A stretch of DNA of 64,000 nt from Chryseobacterium taiwanense (GCF_000813825.1 NZ_JWTA01000014.1:62001-126000); one strand, 5' to 3'; positions 38,349 to 48,430 are shown, numbered from the stretch's first letter. The notes: generated by a model from the letters alone, not told the origin. Numbers and translations are program-made.

Positions 38349-39389
38349 ATGGCAAAAAATAAGATAATGTCAGAATCATCAAATTCCAAAAAGAATAAAA
38401 AAGACATTGCTGTAGGCGTTGTAGGAAGCGGAAGTTTTGCTACGGCAATTGTAAAAATGCTGGTTGAAAACTGTAAAGTAGTGCATTGGTGTGTAAGAAA
38501 TGAGTTTGTAAAAGGAGCAATTGAGCTTCGTGGTCACAATCCGACTTATCTTACGGCTGTAAATTTTAACCTTAAAAATTTAAAACTTACAACAGATATT
38601 AATGAATTAGTTTCTGCGTGTGATGTTGTAGTATTGGCAACACCTTCAATTTATCTTTCAGACACGTTGGATAAAATGAGTTGTGAGTACACAGACAAAA
38701 TTTTCGTTTCGGCAATCAAGGGAATTATTCCTAAAGTGAATGATGTGGTTGCTCACTATCTTAGAGATGAATTCAAGATTGGATTCAGAAATCAGGCGGT
38801 GATTGCAGGACCTTGTCACGCAGAAGAGGTGGCGATGGAAAGACTTTCTTACCTTACAATTGCCACTGTAGAAGATGAAATTTCAGAAAAACTAGTTGGT
38901 ATTTTTAATTCGGATTTTATTAAGGTTCATTCCAGTAAAGATATCTTAGGAAACGAATATAGTGCGATTCTTAAAAATATTTTTGCAATCGGGGCAGGAA
39001 TTGCAAGTGGATTAGGATATGGAGACAACTTTACGGCTGTTTTTGTTTCTAATGCCATCCGTGAAATGGAAACATTCCTGGAAGCTATCTATGAAGCGCC
39101 TAGAGATGTCAATGAAAGTGCATATTTAGGAGATTTATTGGTGACAGCTTACTCTTTATTCTCGAGAAACAGAAACTTAGGAAATCTTATAGGAAAAGGG
39201 TATACCGTAAAATCTGCAATTCAGTCGATGAACATGGTAGCGGAAGGATATTATGCAGCGGATTCTATTTATAAAACTTCAAAAGAAAAAGGCTTAAAGC
39301 TTCCAATCGTCGATACGGTGTACGGAATTTTGTATGAAGGGAAAAATGCAGAAAAACAGTTCAAAAAATTGACTACGAAACTGAATTAA
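38349..39389 (+). CDS. gpsA: Glycerol-3-phosphate dehydrogenase [NAD(P)+]
   Basis: 346 residues; an ATG at 38367 is also possible because the first ~18 residues are a poorly conserved Lys/Ser-rich tail. VVGSGSFATA near 24-33 is the dinucleotide loop; AGPCHAEEV and KNIFAIGAGIASGLGYGDN contain substrate and catalytic residues (Lys of KNIFAIG). Reduces dihydroxyacetone phosphate to glycerol 3-phosphate for phospholipid synthesis in the cytosol. Confidence 0.93.
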   Translation: MAKNKIMSESSNSKKNKKDIAVGVVGSGSFATAIVKMLVENCKVVHWCVRNEFVKGAIELRGHNPTYLTAVNFNLKNLKLTTDINELVSACDVVVLATPSIYLSDTLDKMSCEYTDKIFVSAIKGIIPKVNDVVAHYLRDEFKIGFRNQAVIAGPCHAEEVAMERLSYLTIATVEDEISEKLVGIFNSDFIKVHSSKDILGNEYSAILKNIFAIGAGIASGLGYGDNFTAVFVSNAIREMETFLEAIYEAPRDVNESAYLGDLLVTAYSLFSRNRNLGNLIGKGYTVKSAIQSMNMVAEGYYAADSIYKTSKEKGLKLPIVDTVYGILYEGKNAEKQFKKLTTKLN

Positions 39390-39410
39390 AAACGAATACA
39401 AACAAATATA

Positions 39411-39442
39411 AAAAGCACCGATAATTTTGTCGGTGCTTTTTA
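39411..39442 (+). terminator. Intrinsic terminator after gpsA
   Basis: AAAAGCACCGA/TCGGTGCTTTT stem with T-run. Confidence 0.85.
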
Positions 39443-39585
39443 TTTATAGATTCAATTTCAATCAATTGATATTTTCCATTGTATTTTCTTCGTAGGGAAA
39501 AAATGTTGAAAATGATCAAAATAAGATGCTGAAATCAAATCAATTTTAATAAGTTTTCCCGAAATTTGATATAAAATTTGAAATT

Positions 39586-41091
39586 ATGTCACAATCGCTT
39601 ATTAGCAGAACACCGAAACCCAAATATGACGTTGTACTGATAGGTGGCGGAATTATGAGTGCCACTTTAGCAACATTACTTCACGAATTTGATCCCAATC
39701 TTGAAATAGCAATTTTTGAAAGATTAGGCAGATTTGCAAAAGAAAGTACGGCAGCATGGAATAATGCAGGAACAGGGCATTCTGCTTTTTGTGAACTTAA
39801 TTATACCCCTGAAAAAGAAGATGGCTCAATAGATATTTCAAAAGCTGAAAGTATCGCTGAGCAGTTTGAAATTTCAAAACAATTCTGGTCTTATCTTGTA
39901 AGCAAAGGATATATTCATGATCCGAAAGATTTTATCAATTCTTGTTCGCACATGAGTTTGGTATTTGGTGAAAAAGATGCTGAATATCTTAAAAAACGTC
40001 ATGAGAAACTATCTGAATCAGTTTTGTTTCAGGGAATGGAATTTTCAACCGATCATGATAAACTAAGAGAATGGATTCCTCTTGTTATGAGTAAAAGAAA
40101 TGAATCTGAAGTCTTGGCGGCTACCAAAATGGATTTAGGTACCGACGTAAACTTCGGAACTTTAACCAGAAAGATGGGGAGACATTTGTTAGAAGATTCC
40201 AATGTAGAAGTTTTTTTATATCATGAAGTAAAAGACATTAATCCTAGAGATAACGGAAAATGGGAAATGAAGGTGAAAGATAGAATTCACAGTCATAAAC
40301 AAGAAGTTGTTGCAGACTTTGTATTTATTGGAGCTGGAGGATATGCTTTACCGTTATTGGATAGTTCAGATATTAAAGAAAGTGAAGGATATGGTGGTTT
40401 TCCGGTTTCCGGACAATGGCTGGTTTCTCACAATCAGGAATTGGTAAAAAAACATCAGGCAAAAGTCTATACTCAAGCAACAGTAGATGCACCTCCGATG
40501 TCTGTTCCACATTTGGATTTAAGAATTATTGACGGTGAAAAAGCACTTCTTTTTGGTCCTTTCGCAGGGTTTTCAACGAAGTTCCTGAAAGAAGGAAGCT
40601 ATCTTGATTTGCCGGAAAGTGTGAATACTAAAAATTTAAAATCTTTATTCGGAGCATGGTGGCATAATATTCCTCTGACGAAATATCTGATTCAGCAAGT
40701 GGCAATGACTAAAGCGCAAAGAATGCAACATTTGAGAGAATTTATAAAAGATGCTAAAGAAGAAGATTGGGAGCTGAAAGTTGCCGGACAAAGAGTACAG
40801 ATCATCAAAAAGGATGAAAAAGAAGGCGGAAAACTGGAATTCGGAACTGAGGTTGTTGTGAATAAAGCAGGAACTATCGCTTCGTTATTGGGAGCTTCAC
40901 CGGGAGCATCTACGGCGGTATATGCCATGCTGAAAGTTCTTGAAAAATGTTTCCCTGAAAAACTAGAGGGAGAATGGAAGGACAAATTGTTGGAAATGAT
41001 TCCTTCTTATGGGCAAAATTTAGCTGAACACCCTGAGTTGACAGAGAAAGTGAGAAGCTACTCTAAAGAAAAACTTGAATTAGAATATTAA
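39586..41091 (+). CDS. mqo: Malate:quinone oxidoreductase
   Basis: 501 residues. FAD-binding VVLIGGGIMSATLA near 16-29, AAWNNAGTGHSA, and the Mqo-specific VPHLDLRIIDG and GASPGASTAVYAML stretches. Peripheral membrane flavoenzyme that oxidises malate and reduces quinone, replacing or supplementing malate dehydrogenase in the TCA cycle. Full length. Confidence 0.95.
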   Translation: MSQSLISRTPKPKYDVVLIGGGIMSATLATLLHEFDPNLEIAIFERLGRFAKESTAAWNNAGTGHSAFCELNYTPEKEDGSIDISKAESIAEQFEISKQFWSYLVSKGYIHDPKDFINSCSHMSLVFGEKDAEYLKKRHEKLSESVLFQGMEFSTDHDKLREWIPLVMSKRNESEVLAATKMDLGTDVNFGTLTRKMGRHLLEDSNVEVFLYHEVKDINPRDNGKWEMKVKDRIHSHKQEVVADFVFIGAGGYALPLLDSSDIKESEGYGGFPVSGQWLVSHNQELVKKHQAKVYTQATVDAPPMSVPHLDLRIIDGEKALLFGPFAGFSTKFLKEGSYLDLPESVNTKNLKSLFGAWWHNIPLTKYLIQQVAMTKAQRMQHLREFIKDAKEEDWELKVAGQRVQIIKKDEKEGGKLEFGTEVVVNKAGTIASLLGASPGASTAVYAMLKVLEKCFPEKLEGEWKDKLLEMIPSYGQNLAEHPELTEKVRSYSKEKLELEY

Positions 41092-41103
41092 AAAACAACC
41101 ATA

Positions 41104-41143
41104 ATAAATAATGAGTAATGTAACGATTACTCATTATTTATTA
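41104..41143. other. Long AT-rich perfect hairpin
   Basis: AATAAATAATGAGTAAT pairs with ATTACTCATTATTTATT across a GTAACG loop, 17 bp. It has no T-run; it may end mqo transcription or be a small palindromic element. Confidence 0.55.
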
Positions 41144-41165
41144 CCCATTACGTATAAAATAAACC

Positions 41166-41561
41166 GTGGCAGAAACAATTAATAAACCTGTAATAGTAAA
41201 AGAAATTATAGAATCTCTTCAAACCAAAATAGAAGAGGAAAAGCAGGTTATTGTTCATTGCTGTTTTCCAGCATCTCCGTTTTTAGGAAATCTTATTCGA
41301 ATATGGCGTTCGACATATTTGTTTGATAATAACTCTGACCATAAAAGTAAATTGATCCACGCTGAAAATATTTCAATATATCCTAATTGGACACCGGTTC
41401 CCTTTATGAAAGACTTTTGGTTTACCCTTGTATTTTCTGGGCTTCCAAAAGATTGTAAAAGTTTCGATTTTCAGGAAGTGATCCCCGAAGAAGGAGGGTT
41501 TTTTGTGCAATCCATTAAAAGAAACGCTTCAGATATCTATAAAATTAAAATTTCCGAATAG
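41166..41561 (+). CDS. Unknown conserved-looking cytosolic protein
   Basis: 131 residues, GTG start. It has an HCCFPASPFLGNLIRIWRST stretch and WTPVPFMKDFWFTLVFSGLP, rich in aromatics, without signal or known motif. Two bases separate it from the next gene, implying co-transcription with the DUF1684 and GNAT genes. No function assigned. Confidence 0.7.
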   Translation: MAETINKPVIVKEIIESLQTKIEEEKQVIVHCCFPASPFLGNLIRIWRSTYLFDNNSDHKSKLIHAENISIYPNWTPVPFMKDFWFTLVFSGLPKDCKSFDFQEVIPEEGGFFVQSIKRNASDIYKIKISE

Positions 41562-41563
41562 TA

Positions 41564-42211
41564 ATGAAACCGTATATCATATTTTTATTTCTAGTGATTC
41601 CTTTCTTTAGCTTTTCTCAAAAGAGTTTAGCATCTAAAAAAACTTTAAAACAGGAAACTAAAGAAATTAAAGAAATCAAAAAGTTTCAAAAAGAATTGAA
41701 TGAAGAATATTTAAATCCGAAGGAAACACCATTAAGAGGAGATAATTTTACTCAATTTAAAAAACATCCTTTCTTTCCAATCGATTTGAAATACAGGGTA
41801 GAAGCTAAATTTATTAAAACGGAAAATCCTACACCATTTGATCTTCCGACATCTTCTGGAAAAAGCAAATCCTATCAGGAATTTGGGAAGGCTACATTTG
41901 AACTTGACGGAAAATCTTATACGTTGACGATTTACCAAAGTCTGGATTTGATGAAAATGGAAAAATACAAAGATCATCTTTTTCTTCCTTTTCGAGATGC
42001 CACCAATACCAAAGAAACATATGGAGGAGGGAAATATCTGGACTTGAAGATTCCTGCAGGAGATTCTATTATTTTAGATTTTAATCAATCATATCATCCT
42101 TATTGTGCATACAACGCTTATGATTACAATTGCCCGATTGTTCCGGAGGAAAATAAGCTTCCTGTTGAAATCAAAGCGGGAGTGATGTATCAGGATATTT
42201 ATCATCATTAA
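41564..42211 (+). CDS. DUF1684 protein, secreted
   Basis: 215 residues with signal peptide ending FFSFSQ (cleavage near 19). FKKHPFFPIDLKYRVEAKFI, YGGGKYLDLKIP and YHPYCAYNAYDYNCPIVPEEN are the DUF1684 signature, including the cysteine pair. Function of the family is unknown; probably periplasmic. Confidence 0.85.
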   Translation: MKPYIIFLFLVIPFFSFSQKSLASKKTLKQETKEIKEIKKFQKELNEEYLNPKETPLRGDNFTQFKKHPFFPIDLKYRVEAKFIKTENPTPFDLPTSSGKSKSYQEFGKATFELDGKSYTLTIYQSLDLMKMEKYKDHLFLPFRDATNTKETYGGGKYLDLKIPAGDSIILDFNQSYHPYCAYNAYDYNCPIVPEENKLPVEIKAGVMYQDIYHH

Positions 42212-42221
42212 TTAATTTTAA

Positions 42222-42695
42222 ATGGTTCACCTGAAATTTTTTGTTTCCGAAGATTTAACCAACCTGAACTATGTTTTGGATGAAGCGCAAATCCTTTATA
42301 CTTCTACCGCAGAACGGGCTTTAGAAAGAATAAAAGAAAGAGACGATAGCTTAGCATTTCCTATCTCTATTTTCGATGATGAATTTTTAGTGGGCTTTTT
42401 AGTCTTAGACTTTGGAGCGGATAAATTTGATATTACAGATAATTCAGATTCTGTTTTATTGCGATCATTATCTATTAATCCAGCATTTCAAGGAAAAGGA
42501 ATTGGAAAATCGGTAATGGTAGTAGTTGATGAATTTATAAAATACCATTTCGAAAGCTGTGATGAAATTGTTCTTGCTGTCAATCAAAATAATACCATCG
42601 CTTATGAGATTTATCTTAAAACAGGATATCTCTTTGATGGAAAAGTCAGAGAGGGGAGAAGCGGTCCCCAATTCTTAATGTCGAAAAAGTTGTAA
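42222..42695 (+). CDS. GNAT N-acetyltransferase
   Basis: 157 residues. Acetyl-CoA loop segment SLSINPAFQGKGIGKSVM (motif A Q/RxxGxG/A: QGKGIG) and the C-terminal NNTIAYEIYLKTGY (motif B). Small cytosolic acetyltransferase; substrate unknown. Follows DUF1684 by 10 bases. Confidence 0.85.
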   Translation: MVHLKFFVSEDLTNLNYVLDEAQILYTSTAERALERIKERDDSLAFPISIFDDEFLVGFLVLDFGADKFDITDNSDSVLLRSLSINPAFQGKGIGKSVMVVVDEFIKYHFESCDEIVLAVNQNNTIAYEIYLKTGYLFDGKVREGRSGPQFLMSKKL

Positions 42696-42698
42696 AAA

Positions 42699-43385
42699 CT
42701 ATTCGAAAATCTGCTGAATAACTTCTAAAGATGTAGGAGTCCTGAAATCTGCGAAATGATAATGATAATAGATCAAAATACTATCTAATAGAGTTCTTCG
42801 GAGTTTTGATGGTATTTTTACCTCGTAAGGATTTTCTGAGGAAAGAATATTTTTCCAAATCATAGAATTGTACTCATCAAAATACTGATGCATTATTTCA
42901 AAGGTGAAGGTTCCAGTTTCAGGATCAAGATATTTACCATCACTTTCCAATGGAGCTACTCCATGTATTTTTAATATTTTAATTAAAAAAATTAAATGAG
43001 ATTGATAGTTCTTGAGATTGAGTTCACTTAGAAATTCATCAATTCCTGCAAATATTGCTGTATTTTTATTTTCAATTCTTAAAATCTGGTTTAAAAAATC
43101 AGAAATAAAAAATACAACGGTATTCGCATTAATATCTGTATAAAAATCATAAAACTCTACCAGTTCAAACCTTGAAATAGTAGGAATACTGTTTCCTTTT
43201 GCAATATTAATTACAAAATTAAGCTTATTTAAAGGAAGAAGAAATGCTTTTTTCTTGTTCTTTTTGCTGTAGATGCCTTTTAAAAAATAACTTTGAAAGC
43301 CATCATTTTCTGTAAATGCATGAATGATGGCATCATTTTCCCCATATTTTACATAAGAAAGTAGAAAGCCTGCTTGTAGGTTCAT
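42699..43385 (-). CDS. recO: DNA repair protein RecO
   Basis: 228 residues. N-terminal OB fold (GFLLSYVKYGENDAIIHAFTENDG) followed by the helical part; KFxL-type pattern in ..LKIHGVAPLESDGKYLDPETGTF. RecO anneals DNA and loads RecA with RecR in gap repair. The zinc cysteines of some RecO proteins are absent, as usual in flavobacteria. It overlaps the porZ-like gene by one base. Confidence 0.9.
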   Translation of the reverse strand: MNLQAGFLLSYVKYGENDAIIHAFTENDGFQSYFLKGIYSKKNKKKAFLLPLNKLNFVINIAKGNSIPTISRFELVEFYDFYTDINANTVVFFISDFLNQILRIENKNTAIFAGIDEFLSELNLKNYQSHLIFLIKILKIHGVAPLESDGKYLDPETGTFTFEIMHQYFDEYNSMIWKNILSSENPYEVKIPSKLRRTLLDSILIYYHYHFADFRTPTSLEVIQQIFE

Positions 43386-45637
43386 TAATTAACCACAGCT
43401 ATTTTTGCAGTAGCTTTATCAGAGCCGTCTTCATTGGTCATTAACACAAAATAGATTCCTGAAGCGACTCTTGTACCACGTTGGTTATTAAGATCCCACT
43501 CGTAATATCCCGCTCTGGCTACCGCCGAATGAACAAGATTTCCGGCAGTATCCGTAATTCTGATATTGGTTTTCTCTGCTAAACCTTTAATGGTAACTTT
43601 TCCTTTGAAATTCGAATAAACAACAGGATTAGGATATACCAAGACATTTCCAAAGTTGGAAGTTACGTCACCAACATCTCCTTGGTAAGTAACGATTCCG
43701 TCATAGGTTACGAAATAAACTTTTCCGGTTTTTTTATCAACTTTTATATCGGTTACACTGTTTGTCGGAAGAGGAGAATTTTCTTTAGTAAAATGCTTAA
43801 TTGTTTGTTCTCCACTTGCTGAAAGATAATAGATACCACCTCCATCTATAGAAACCCATTTTTGATTTCCTGCGTCTGCTTCAATTTGGAGAACCTGAGA
43901 ATCTTTAAAAAGCTCCTCTGCTATGCCTCCTTGTTCAATGACAATAGGTTCTACTTGTGGATTATTTTTTACTTCTGCGACTGCATTAGGTAGAATTCTT
44001 AATCCGGCATCTGTCCCAATCCAAGCATCTCCGGATTTATCAATAGTTCCAGAAAGTGTAGTTGCAGGGAGATTATTAGATGCATCTAAAATATATTGTG
44101 TATCATCAGAAATATTTACGGTTTGCTTATGATCATATACTAAGAAATTTACAGATCTTGGAAGAGGTACCCAAAATAGCCCTTGGTAAAAAAATGGTTG
44201 TTGAAGACCATTACTTGTAAGAATTATCGTTTTTACCAAAAAATTGTCTGTTGCTCTATCATAAAAAGCCATACCTGGATATTTACCTTCTGTAAAGGCT
44301 AGTCCAGCAACTAAATTATTCTGATCATCATAGGCGAAACCAACAGGTCGTCGATCCCAGATTCCATCTGCACCTACAGTATAGAACTTTGTAAAATCAA
44401 AGTCTTTGTTAGAACTATTATACTTCATTTTGTATATTCCTTGTCCTACTGCTGTGCTATAATTGGTGAAAAATAAATCTGATGGACTAGCAGGATCAAA
44501 GAGAGCGTCTAAAACATTAAATTTTGTACTGCTTCCTTTAAAATAAGAAGGATAAATCCATTGCATTCCATCAAAATAATAAAATCCAGGATTTTTTGGA
44601 TTATCAGCTCCCTCATTAAATCCATTAAGTCTCGCACCAGTTGAAACCAATAATTGGTTGTCATTAAATATTCTTATTTTATAAGAGTCATTAAAATAGG
44701 GACCATCTGGTTTGAATGTATTACGATCTTCATTTTTTATCCCGGAAAGTTTAGTTCCTGCATAAATTTTTGAATTGGCACGTGCTGCTGTATTGCATTC
44801 TTCACCTACTGAAACATTTCCTGTCAATCCTCCAGTGAGGCTATAACTATATACGTTATTCAAATCTGCTACTAAGACATTATCACCATTTACAACAACA
44901 TCCTTTACAGTGGTGAATGTTTGTGGAAGGGTAGTGAATGTGCCATTAACAAGTAATTGTACACTTGTAGATGAAGAAAATGCTACCGTAGACTCTGAAT
45001 CTACATTGGTAAATGCTCCCGTAACTTCTGTTACCCAAGTTGAAAAAACAGGGAATGTTGTGTTTAAATCATGGGTTTTAAGTCCGGTATTCGTTACAGC
45101 ATATACTTTATTATTTAAAATTGTTGCTTCGTTACTTGCCTGATAAACACCTCCTGAAACAAAAAAAGCAGAATCTCCGAATTCTTTCTTTTTAAGATCA
45201 AAAATAGAAACTCCATACCCCACAGAAACAATTGCCTTGTCTCCTGTAATAGAAATGTGGTTGATTTTTTTACTTCCGTTGTAACCCGTTGCGATAGGAA
45301 TATCTACAATATAGGTAACACCGTCCGGAGCAATAACATCTAATGAACCGTTTTGATAACCTATTAATCCAATTTTTGTTTGAGGATTGTAATCAAATGC
45401 TGAAATCTTTACTTCATGAAGTCCATTAGCTTTAGATAGCTTTGTAATTTCTCCTGTTGAAATGGTATAATAAAAAATTCCGTTTTCGGTTGCAGCGACT
45501 ATTTTTCCATTATCTTCTTTCATAGCCAGAACGTTATTGTATGAGAATAAGTCCGACCACTTTTTAGAAGTAATGTTTTGTGCATTTACAAAATGCAGAG
45601 AAGCTAAAACGCCAAGAGAAATTAAAAGTTTTTTCAT
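43385..45637 (-). CDS. porZ: PorZ-type T9SS protein with beta-propellers
   Basis: 750 residues. Signal peptide (cleavage near NAQ, 20), a long run of propeller blades of the two-component-regulator type (IGLIGYQNGSLDVI; AWIGTDAGLRILP), and a C-terminal type IX sorting domain with VYPNPV and GIYFVLMTNEDG. Architecture and the recO neighbour match PorZ, the surface subunit of the T9SS attachment complex that delivers anionic LPS. Called by layout rather than catalytic residues. Confidence 0.82.
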   Translation of the reverse strand: MKKLLISLGVLASLHFVNAQNITSKKWSDLFSYNNVLAMKEDNGKIVAATENGIFYYTISTGEITKLSKANGLHEVKISAFDYNPQTKIGLIGYQNGSLDVIAPDGVTYIVDIPIATGYNGSKKINHISITGDKAIVSVGYGVSIFDLKKKEFGDSAFFVSGGVYQASNEATILNNKVYAVTNTGLKTHDLNTTFPVFSTWVTEVTGAFTNVDSESTVAFSSSTSVQLLVNGTFTTLPQTFTTVKDVVVNGDNVLVADLNNVYSYSLTGGLTGNVSVGEECNTAARANSKIYAGTKLSGIKNEDRNTFKPDGPYFNDSYKIRIFNDNQLLVSTGARLNGFNEGADNPKNPGFYYFDGMQWIYPSYFKGSSTKFNVLDALFDPASPSDLFFTNYSTAVGQGIYKMKYNSSNKDFDFTKFYTVGADGIWDRRPVGFAYDDQNNLVAGLAFTEGKYPGMAFYDRATDNFLVKTIILTSNGLQQPFFYQGLFWVPLPRSVNFLVYDHKQTVNISDDTQYILDASNNLPATTLSGTIDKSGDAWIGTDAGLRILPNAVAEVKNNPQVEPIVIEQGGIAEELFKDSQVLQIEADAGNQKWVSIDGGGIYYLSASGEQTIKHFTKENSPLPTNSVTDIKVDKKTGKVYFVTYDGIVTYQGDVGDVTSNFGNVLVYPNPVVYSNFKGKVTIKGLAEKTNIRITDTAGNLVHSAVARAGYYEWDLNNQRGTRVASGIYFVLMTNEDGSDKATAKIAVVN

Positions 45638-45638
45638 G

Positions 45639-46589
45639 TTATGCTATTATGCTGCTGTCAATTGCCTGATTATTCCAGGAAATATGTTTTACGTTTTTAT
45701 TTGAATCGAAGAAGAAATCTATTCTGCCTAAAAGAAGACCTGCCCATCCAACCTGATTGACCAATACATTTTTACCTGCTCTGTTGGTAAAAGTTTGTGG
45801 TTCTGGTAGGAAAGTATGCGTATGTCCGCCTAAAATAATATCAATATTTTCTGTTTTGGCAGCTAAGATCTTATCACTGATTTTATTGGGTTCATCTTTG
45901 TAATCGTAGCCAATATGTGAAAGACAGATTACCAAATCACATTTTTGTTCGTTTTTCAGGAAGTTAGAATAATGCTGAGCTACTTCAACAGGATCTGAAT
46001 ACACTGTTTCTCCATATTGCTTTTTACCCACCAATCCGTCTAATTGAATTCCTACTCCGAAAAGACCAACCTTGATTCCGTTTTTGTTGAAAATTTTGTA
46101 TTGAGAAGTCTTTCCATCAAGGACAGTATTCTTAAAATCATAATTTGAACAGATAAACGGAAATTTTGCATTAGGCAAAACCTTTAAAAATCCGTCTAAA
46201 CCATTATCAAAATCATGATTTCCCATCGTTGAAGCATCGTACTTCATCATGGACATTAATTTAAACTCTAGTTCACCTCCGAAAAAGTTGAAATAAGGAG
46301 TTCCTTGAAAAATATCGCCTGAATCAAGAAGCAGTACATTGCTTTCCTGATTTCTGATTTGCTGAATTAAACTTGCTCTTCTTGCAAAACCGCCCTGATT
46401 GGGATTTTTGGTATAGCTTGTATCAAAAGGCTCTATTCTGCTGTGTTGATCATTGGTATGAAGAATAGTCAGTTTGTTTGCAGATTTTAAATCAAGAATA
46501 TTTAATTCTTCCGCCATCATCATATTGGGAGCTAAAGCCATTGCTAAAGTTCCGCCACCTATTGCTTTTAAAAACTTTTTTCTATCCAT
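45639..46589 (-). CDS. 5'-nucleotidase family, N-terminal metallophosphatase half
   Basis: 316 residues. Twin-arginine-like/Tat-style start (DRKKFLKAIGGGTLAMALAP), then LHTNDQHSRIEP, DSGDIFQGTP, MGNHDFD and ILGGHTHTFLP, the dinuclear metal site of UshA-type enzymes. The C-terminal substrate-binding domain is absent; it is encoded by the next gene, overlapping by one base. Together they make a split periplasmic nucleotidase. Confidence 0.9.
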   Translation of the reverse strand: MDRKKFLKAIGGGTLAMALAPNMMMAEELNILDLKSANKLTILHTNDQHSRIEPFDTSYTKNPNQGGFARRASLIQQIRNQESNVLLLDSGDIFQGTPYFNFFGGELEFKLMSMMKYDASTMGNHDFDNGLDGFLKVLPNAKFPFICSNYDFKNTVLDGKTSQYKIFNKNGIKVGLFGVGIQLDGLVGKKQYGETVYSDPVEVAQHYSNFLKNEQKCDLVICLSHIGYDYKDEPNKISDKILAAKTENIDIILGGHTHTFLPEPQTFTNRAGKNVLVNQVGWAGLLLGRIDFFFDSNKNVKHISWNNQAIDSSIIA

Positions 46590-47356
46590 TATTTCTTACC
46601 GATAAAATTTAAACGAACATCCGTATTGGGAACTACTTCAGGACTTTTTTTAAAATAATCAATAAATAAATCTCTTAATTTAATTCCTGTCGGGATAGAT
46701 TCTCCTTTTGAGAAGAATTTCATGTTGTCTCCACCTAAAGCGAGATAATCAGACGTGGCAATATAATAATCCTGAGTTGGGTTTACAGTTTTTCCGTTGA
46801 TTAAGCTTTTGGTTAATTGTCCGTTATTGGTTTCAATGTATAAATGAGAAACAGGATTGTTGACCTGAGTTTTTGCATAATAGTCAAAAAGCCCCTGCAA
46901 ATCCGAACCTTTCATTTTTACAATAATCACTTCATTTTCGAAAGGCATTACTTCAAAAACACTTTTCAGGAGAATATCTCCTTTACCGATCGTTGTACGG
47001 ATTCCTCCGATATTGATCAACGCTGCATCAACATTTTTTTGAAGATTTTTTTTCGCCCATTCATCAGCTCCATCGAATGTATAGTCTGCTAAAAGATTGC
47101 CCAAATTACTATTATCACCCTGCTTGGTAAGATCTACATTGGTGTGGGAGATTTTCTGATTCATCTCTTTATCCAATTTTAGCTTATAAGGTTCAATAAT
47201 TTTTGCAAACTCCTCATCATTCTTTAGCTCATTATTAATAGAAATGTTTTTCTGGATTTTCACCTCCGAAAGCTGTATAGAAGAGGCCGAAGAAGCCGTC
47301 TTACAACCGGATAGCGTTGCCAAAGCAATTCCTAGTAATATGAATTTATTTTTCAT
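46589..47356 (-). CDS. 5'-nucleotidase family, C-terminal half as a lipoprotein
   Basis: 255 residues from the ATG that starts the signal peptide (an ATG 21 bases upstream is less likely). Lipobox LSGC near 17. NLLADYTFDGADEWAKKN, INIGGIRTTIGKGDI and ATSDYLALGGDNMKFF are the 5_nucleotid_C domain that binds the nucleoside. It should form the working enzyme with the preceding-strand partner at 45639-46589; outer-surface or periplasmic. Confidence 0.9.
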   Translation of the reverse strand: MKNKFILLGIALATLSGCKTASSASSIQLSEVKIQKNISINNELKNDEEFAKIIEPYKLKLDKEMNQKISHTNVDLTKQGDNSNLGNLLADYTFDGADEWAKKNLQKNVDAALINIGGIRTTIGKGDILLKSVFEVMPFENEVIIVKMKGSDLQGLFDYYAKTQVNNPVSHLYIETNNGQLTKSLINGKTVNPTQDYYIATSDYLALGGDNMKFFSKGESIPTGIKLRDLFIDYFKKSPEVVPNTDVRLNFIGKK

Positions 47357-47463
47357 AATATCTTTTAGTATATGCAAATATAATTATATGTATAATAAAA
47401 CATTATTATTTATTATAAATTCTTAGTGTAAATGATTAAATTTGGCAAAAATAATTCTAACAG

Positions 47464-48336
47464 ATGAGCATTTTAAAAGGAGTAGGTGTTGCATTGGTAA
47501 CACCCTTTAATGAAGATTTATCCGTAGATTTCGATAGTTTAACAAAATTAGTTGATTACAACATCGAAAACGGAACCAATTATTTAGTTGTTTTGGGAAC
47601 TACAGCCGAAGCTGCGACGCTTTCTGCTGATGAGAAGAAACAGGTTATTGAGCATATCATTAAGGTTAATAATAAACGCGTTCCTTTGGTTTTAGGAATT
47701 GGCGGTAATAATACTCTTGAAGTCAAGCAACAGATTGAAGAAGCAGATTTATCAGCATTTGAAGCGGTACTTTCTGTGTCTCCATATTATAACAAACCTA
47801 ATCAGGAAGGACTTTATCAGCATTATAAAGCTCTTGCTTCTACAGGTAAAAATATCATTATTTATAACGTTCCTTCAAGAACAGGACAAAATATTGATGC
47901 GGAAACCACTTTACGTTTAGCAAAAGAGTTCCCGAATTTATTTTTGATTAAAGAAGCAGCTCCAAATATTCTTCAGTATTTCGATATTTTAAGAAAAAAG
48001 CCTGAAGGATTCAATTTAGTTTCAGGAGATGATGAATATACACTTCCTGTAACTTTAGCTGGTGGAAATGGAGTAATTTCTGTAATCGGACAAGCATATC
48101 CAAAAGAATTCTCTGCCATGGTTCAATTGGCTTTTGATAGAAAAGTTGATGAAGCTTATGAGATCCACAACAAATTAGTAGAAATTACAAGATTAATTTT
48201 TGCTGAAGGGAATCCGTGTGGTATTAAAGTTATTTTGGCAGAAATGGGGATTATCAAAAATTATTTGAGACTTCCATTGGTTGCTGCTTCAGAAGGTCTT
48301 CATACGAAGATTAAAGCTGAGATGGCAAATATTTAA
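47464..48336 (+). CDS. dapA: 4-hydroxy-tetrahydrodipicolinate synthase
   Basis: 290 residues. GTTAEAATL (pyruvate-binding Thr), IIYNVPSRTGQN (catalytic Tyr) and FLIKEAAPN (Schiff-base Lys near 161) are present. Condenses pyruvate and aspartate semialdehyde for lysine and diaminopimelate synthesis. Normal length; own terminator follows. Confidence 0.95.
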   Translation: MSILKGVGVALVTPFNEDLSVDFDSLTKLVDYNIENGTNYLVVLGTTAEAATLSADEKKQVIEHIIKVNNKRVPLVLGIGGNNTLEVKQQIEEADLSAFEAVLSVSPYYNKPNQEGLYQHYKALASTGKNIIIYNVPSRTGQNIDAETTLRLAKEFPNLFLIKEAAPNILQYFDILRKKPEGFNLVSGDDEYTLPVTLAGGNGVISVIGQAYPKEFSAMVQLAFDRKVDEAYEIHNKLVEITRLIFAEGNPCGIKVILAEMGIIKNYLRLPLVAASEGLHTKIKAEMANI

Positions 48337-48375
48337 TATAATTTCAGTAACATTTTAAAGTTACTGCAAACATAT

Positions 48376-48409
48376 AAGGGTGAAAGGTTTTATACTTTTC
48401 ACCTTTTTT
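48376..48409 (+). terminator. Intrinsic terminator after dapA
   Basis: AAGGGTGAAA..TTTTCACCTT hairpin and a T-run. Confidence 0.8.
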
Positions 48410-48430
48410 AATCAATAAATTTTAGCAATA

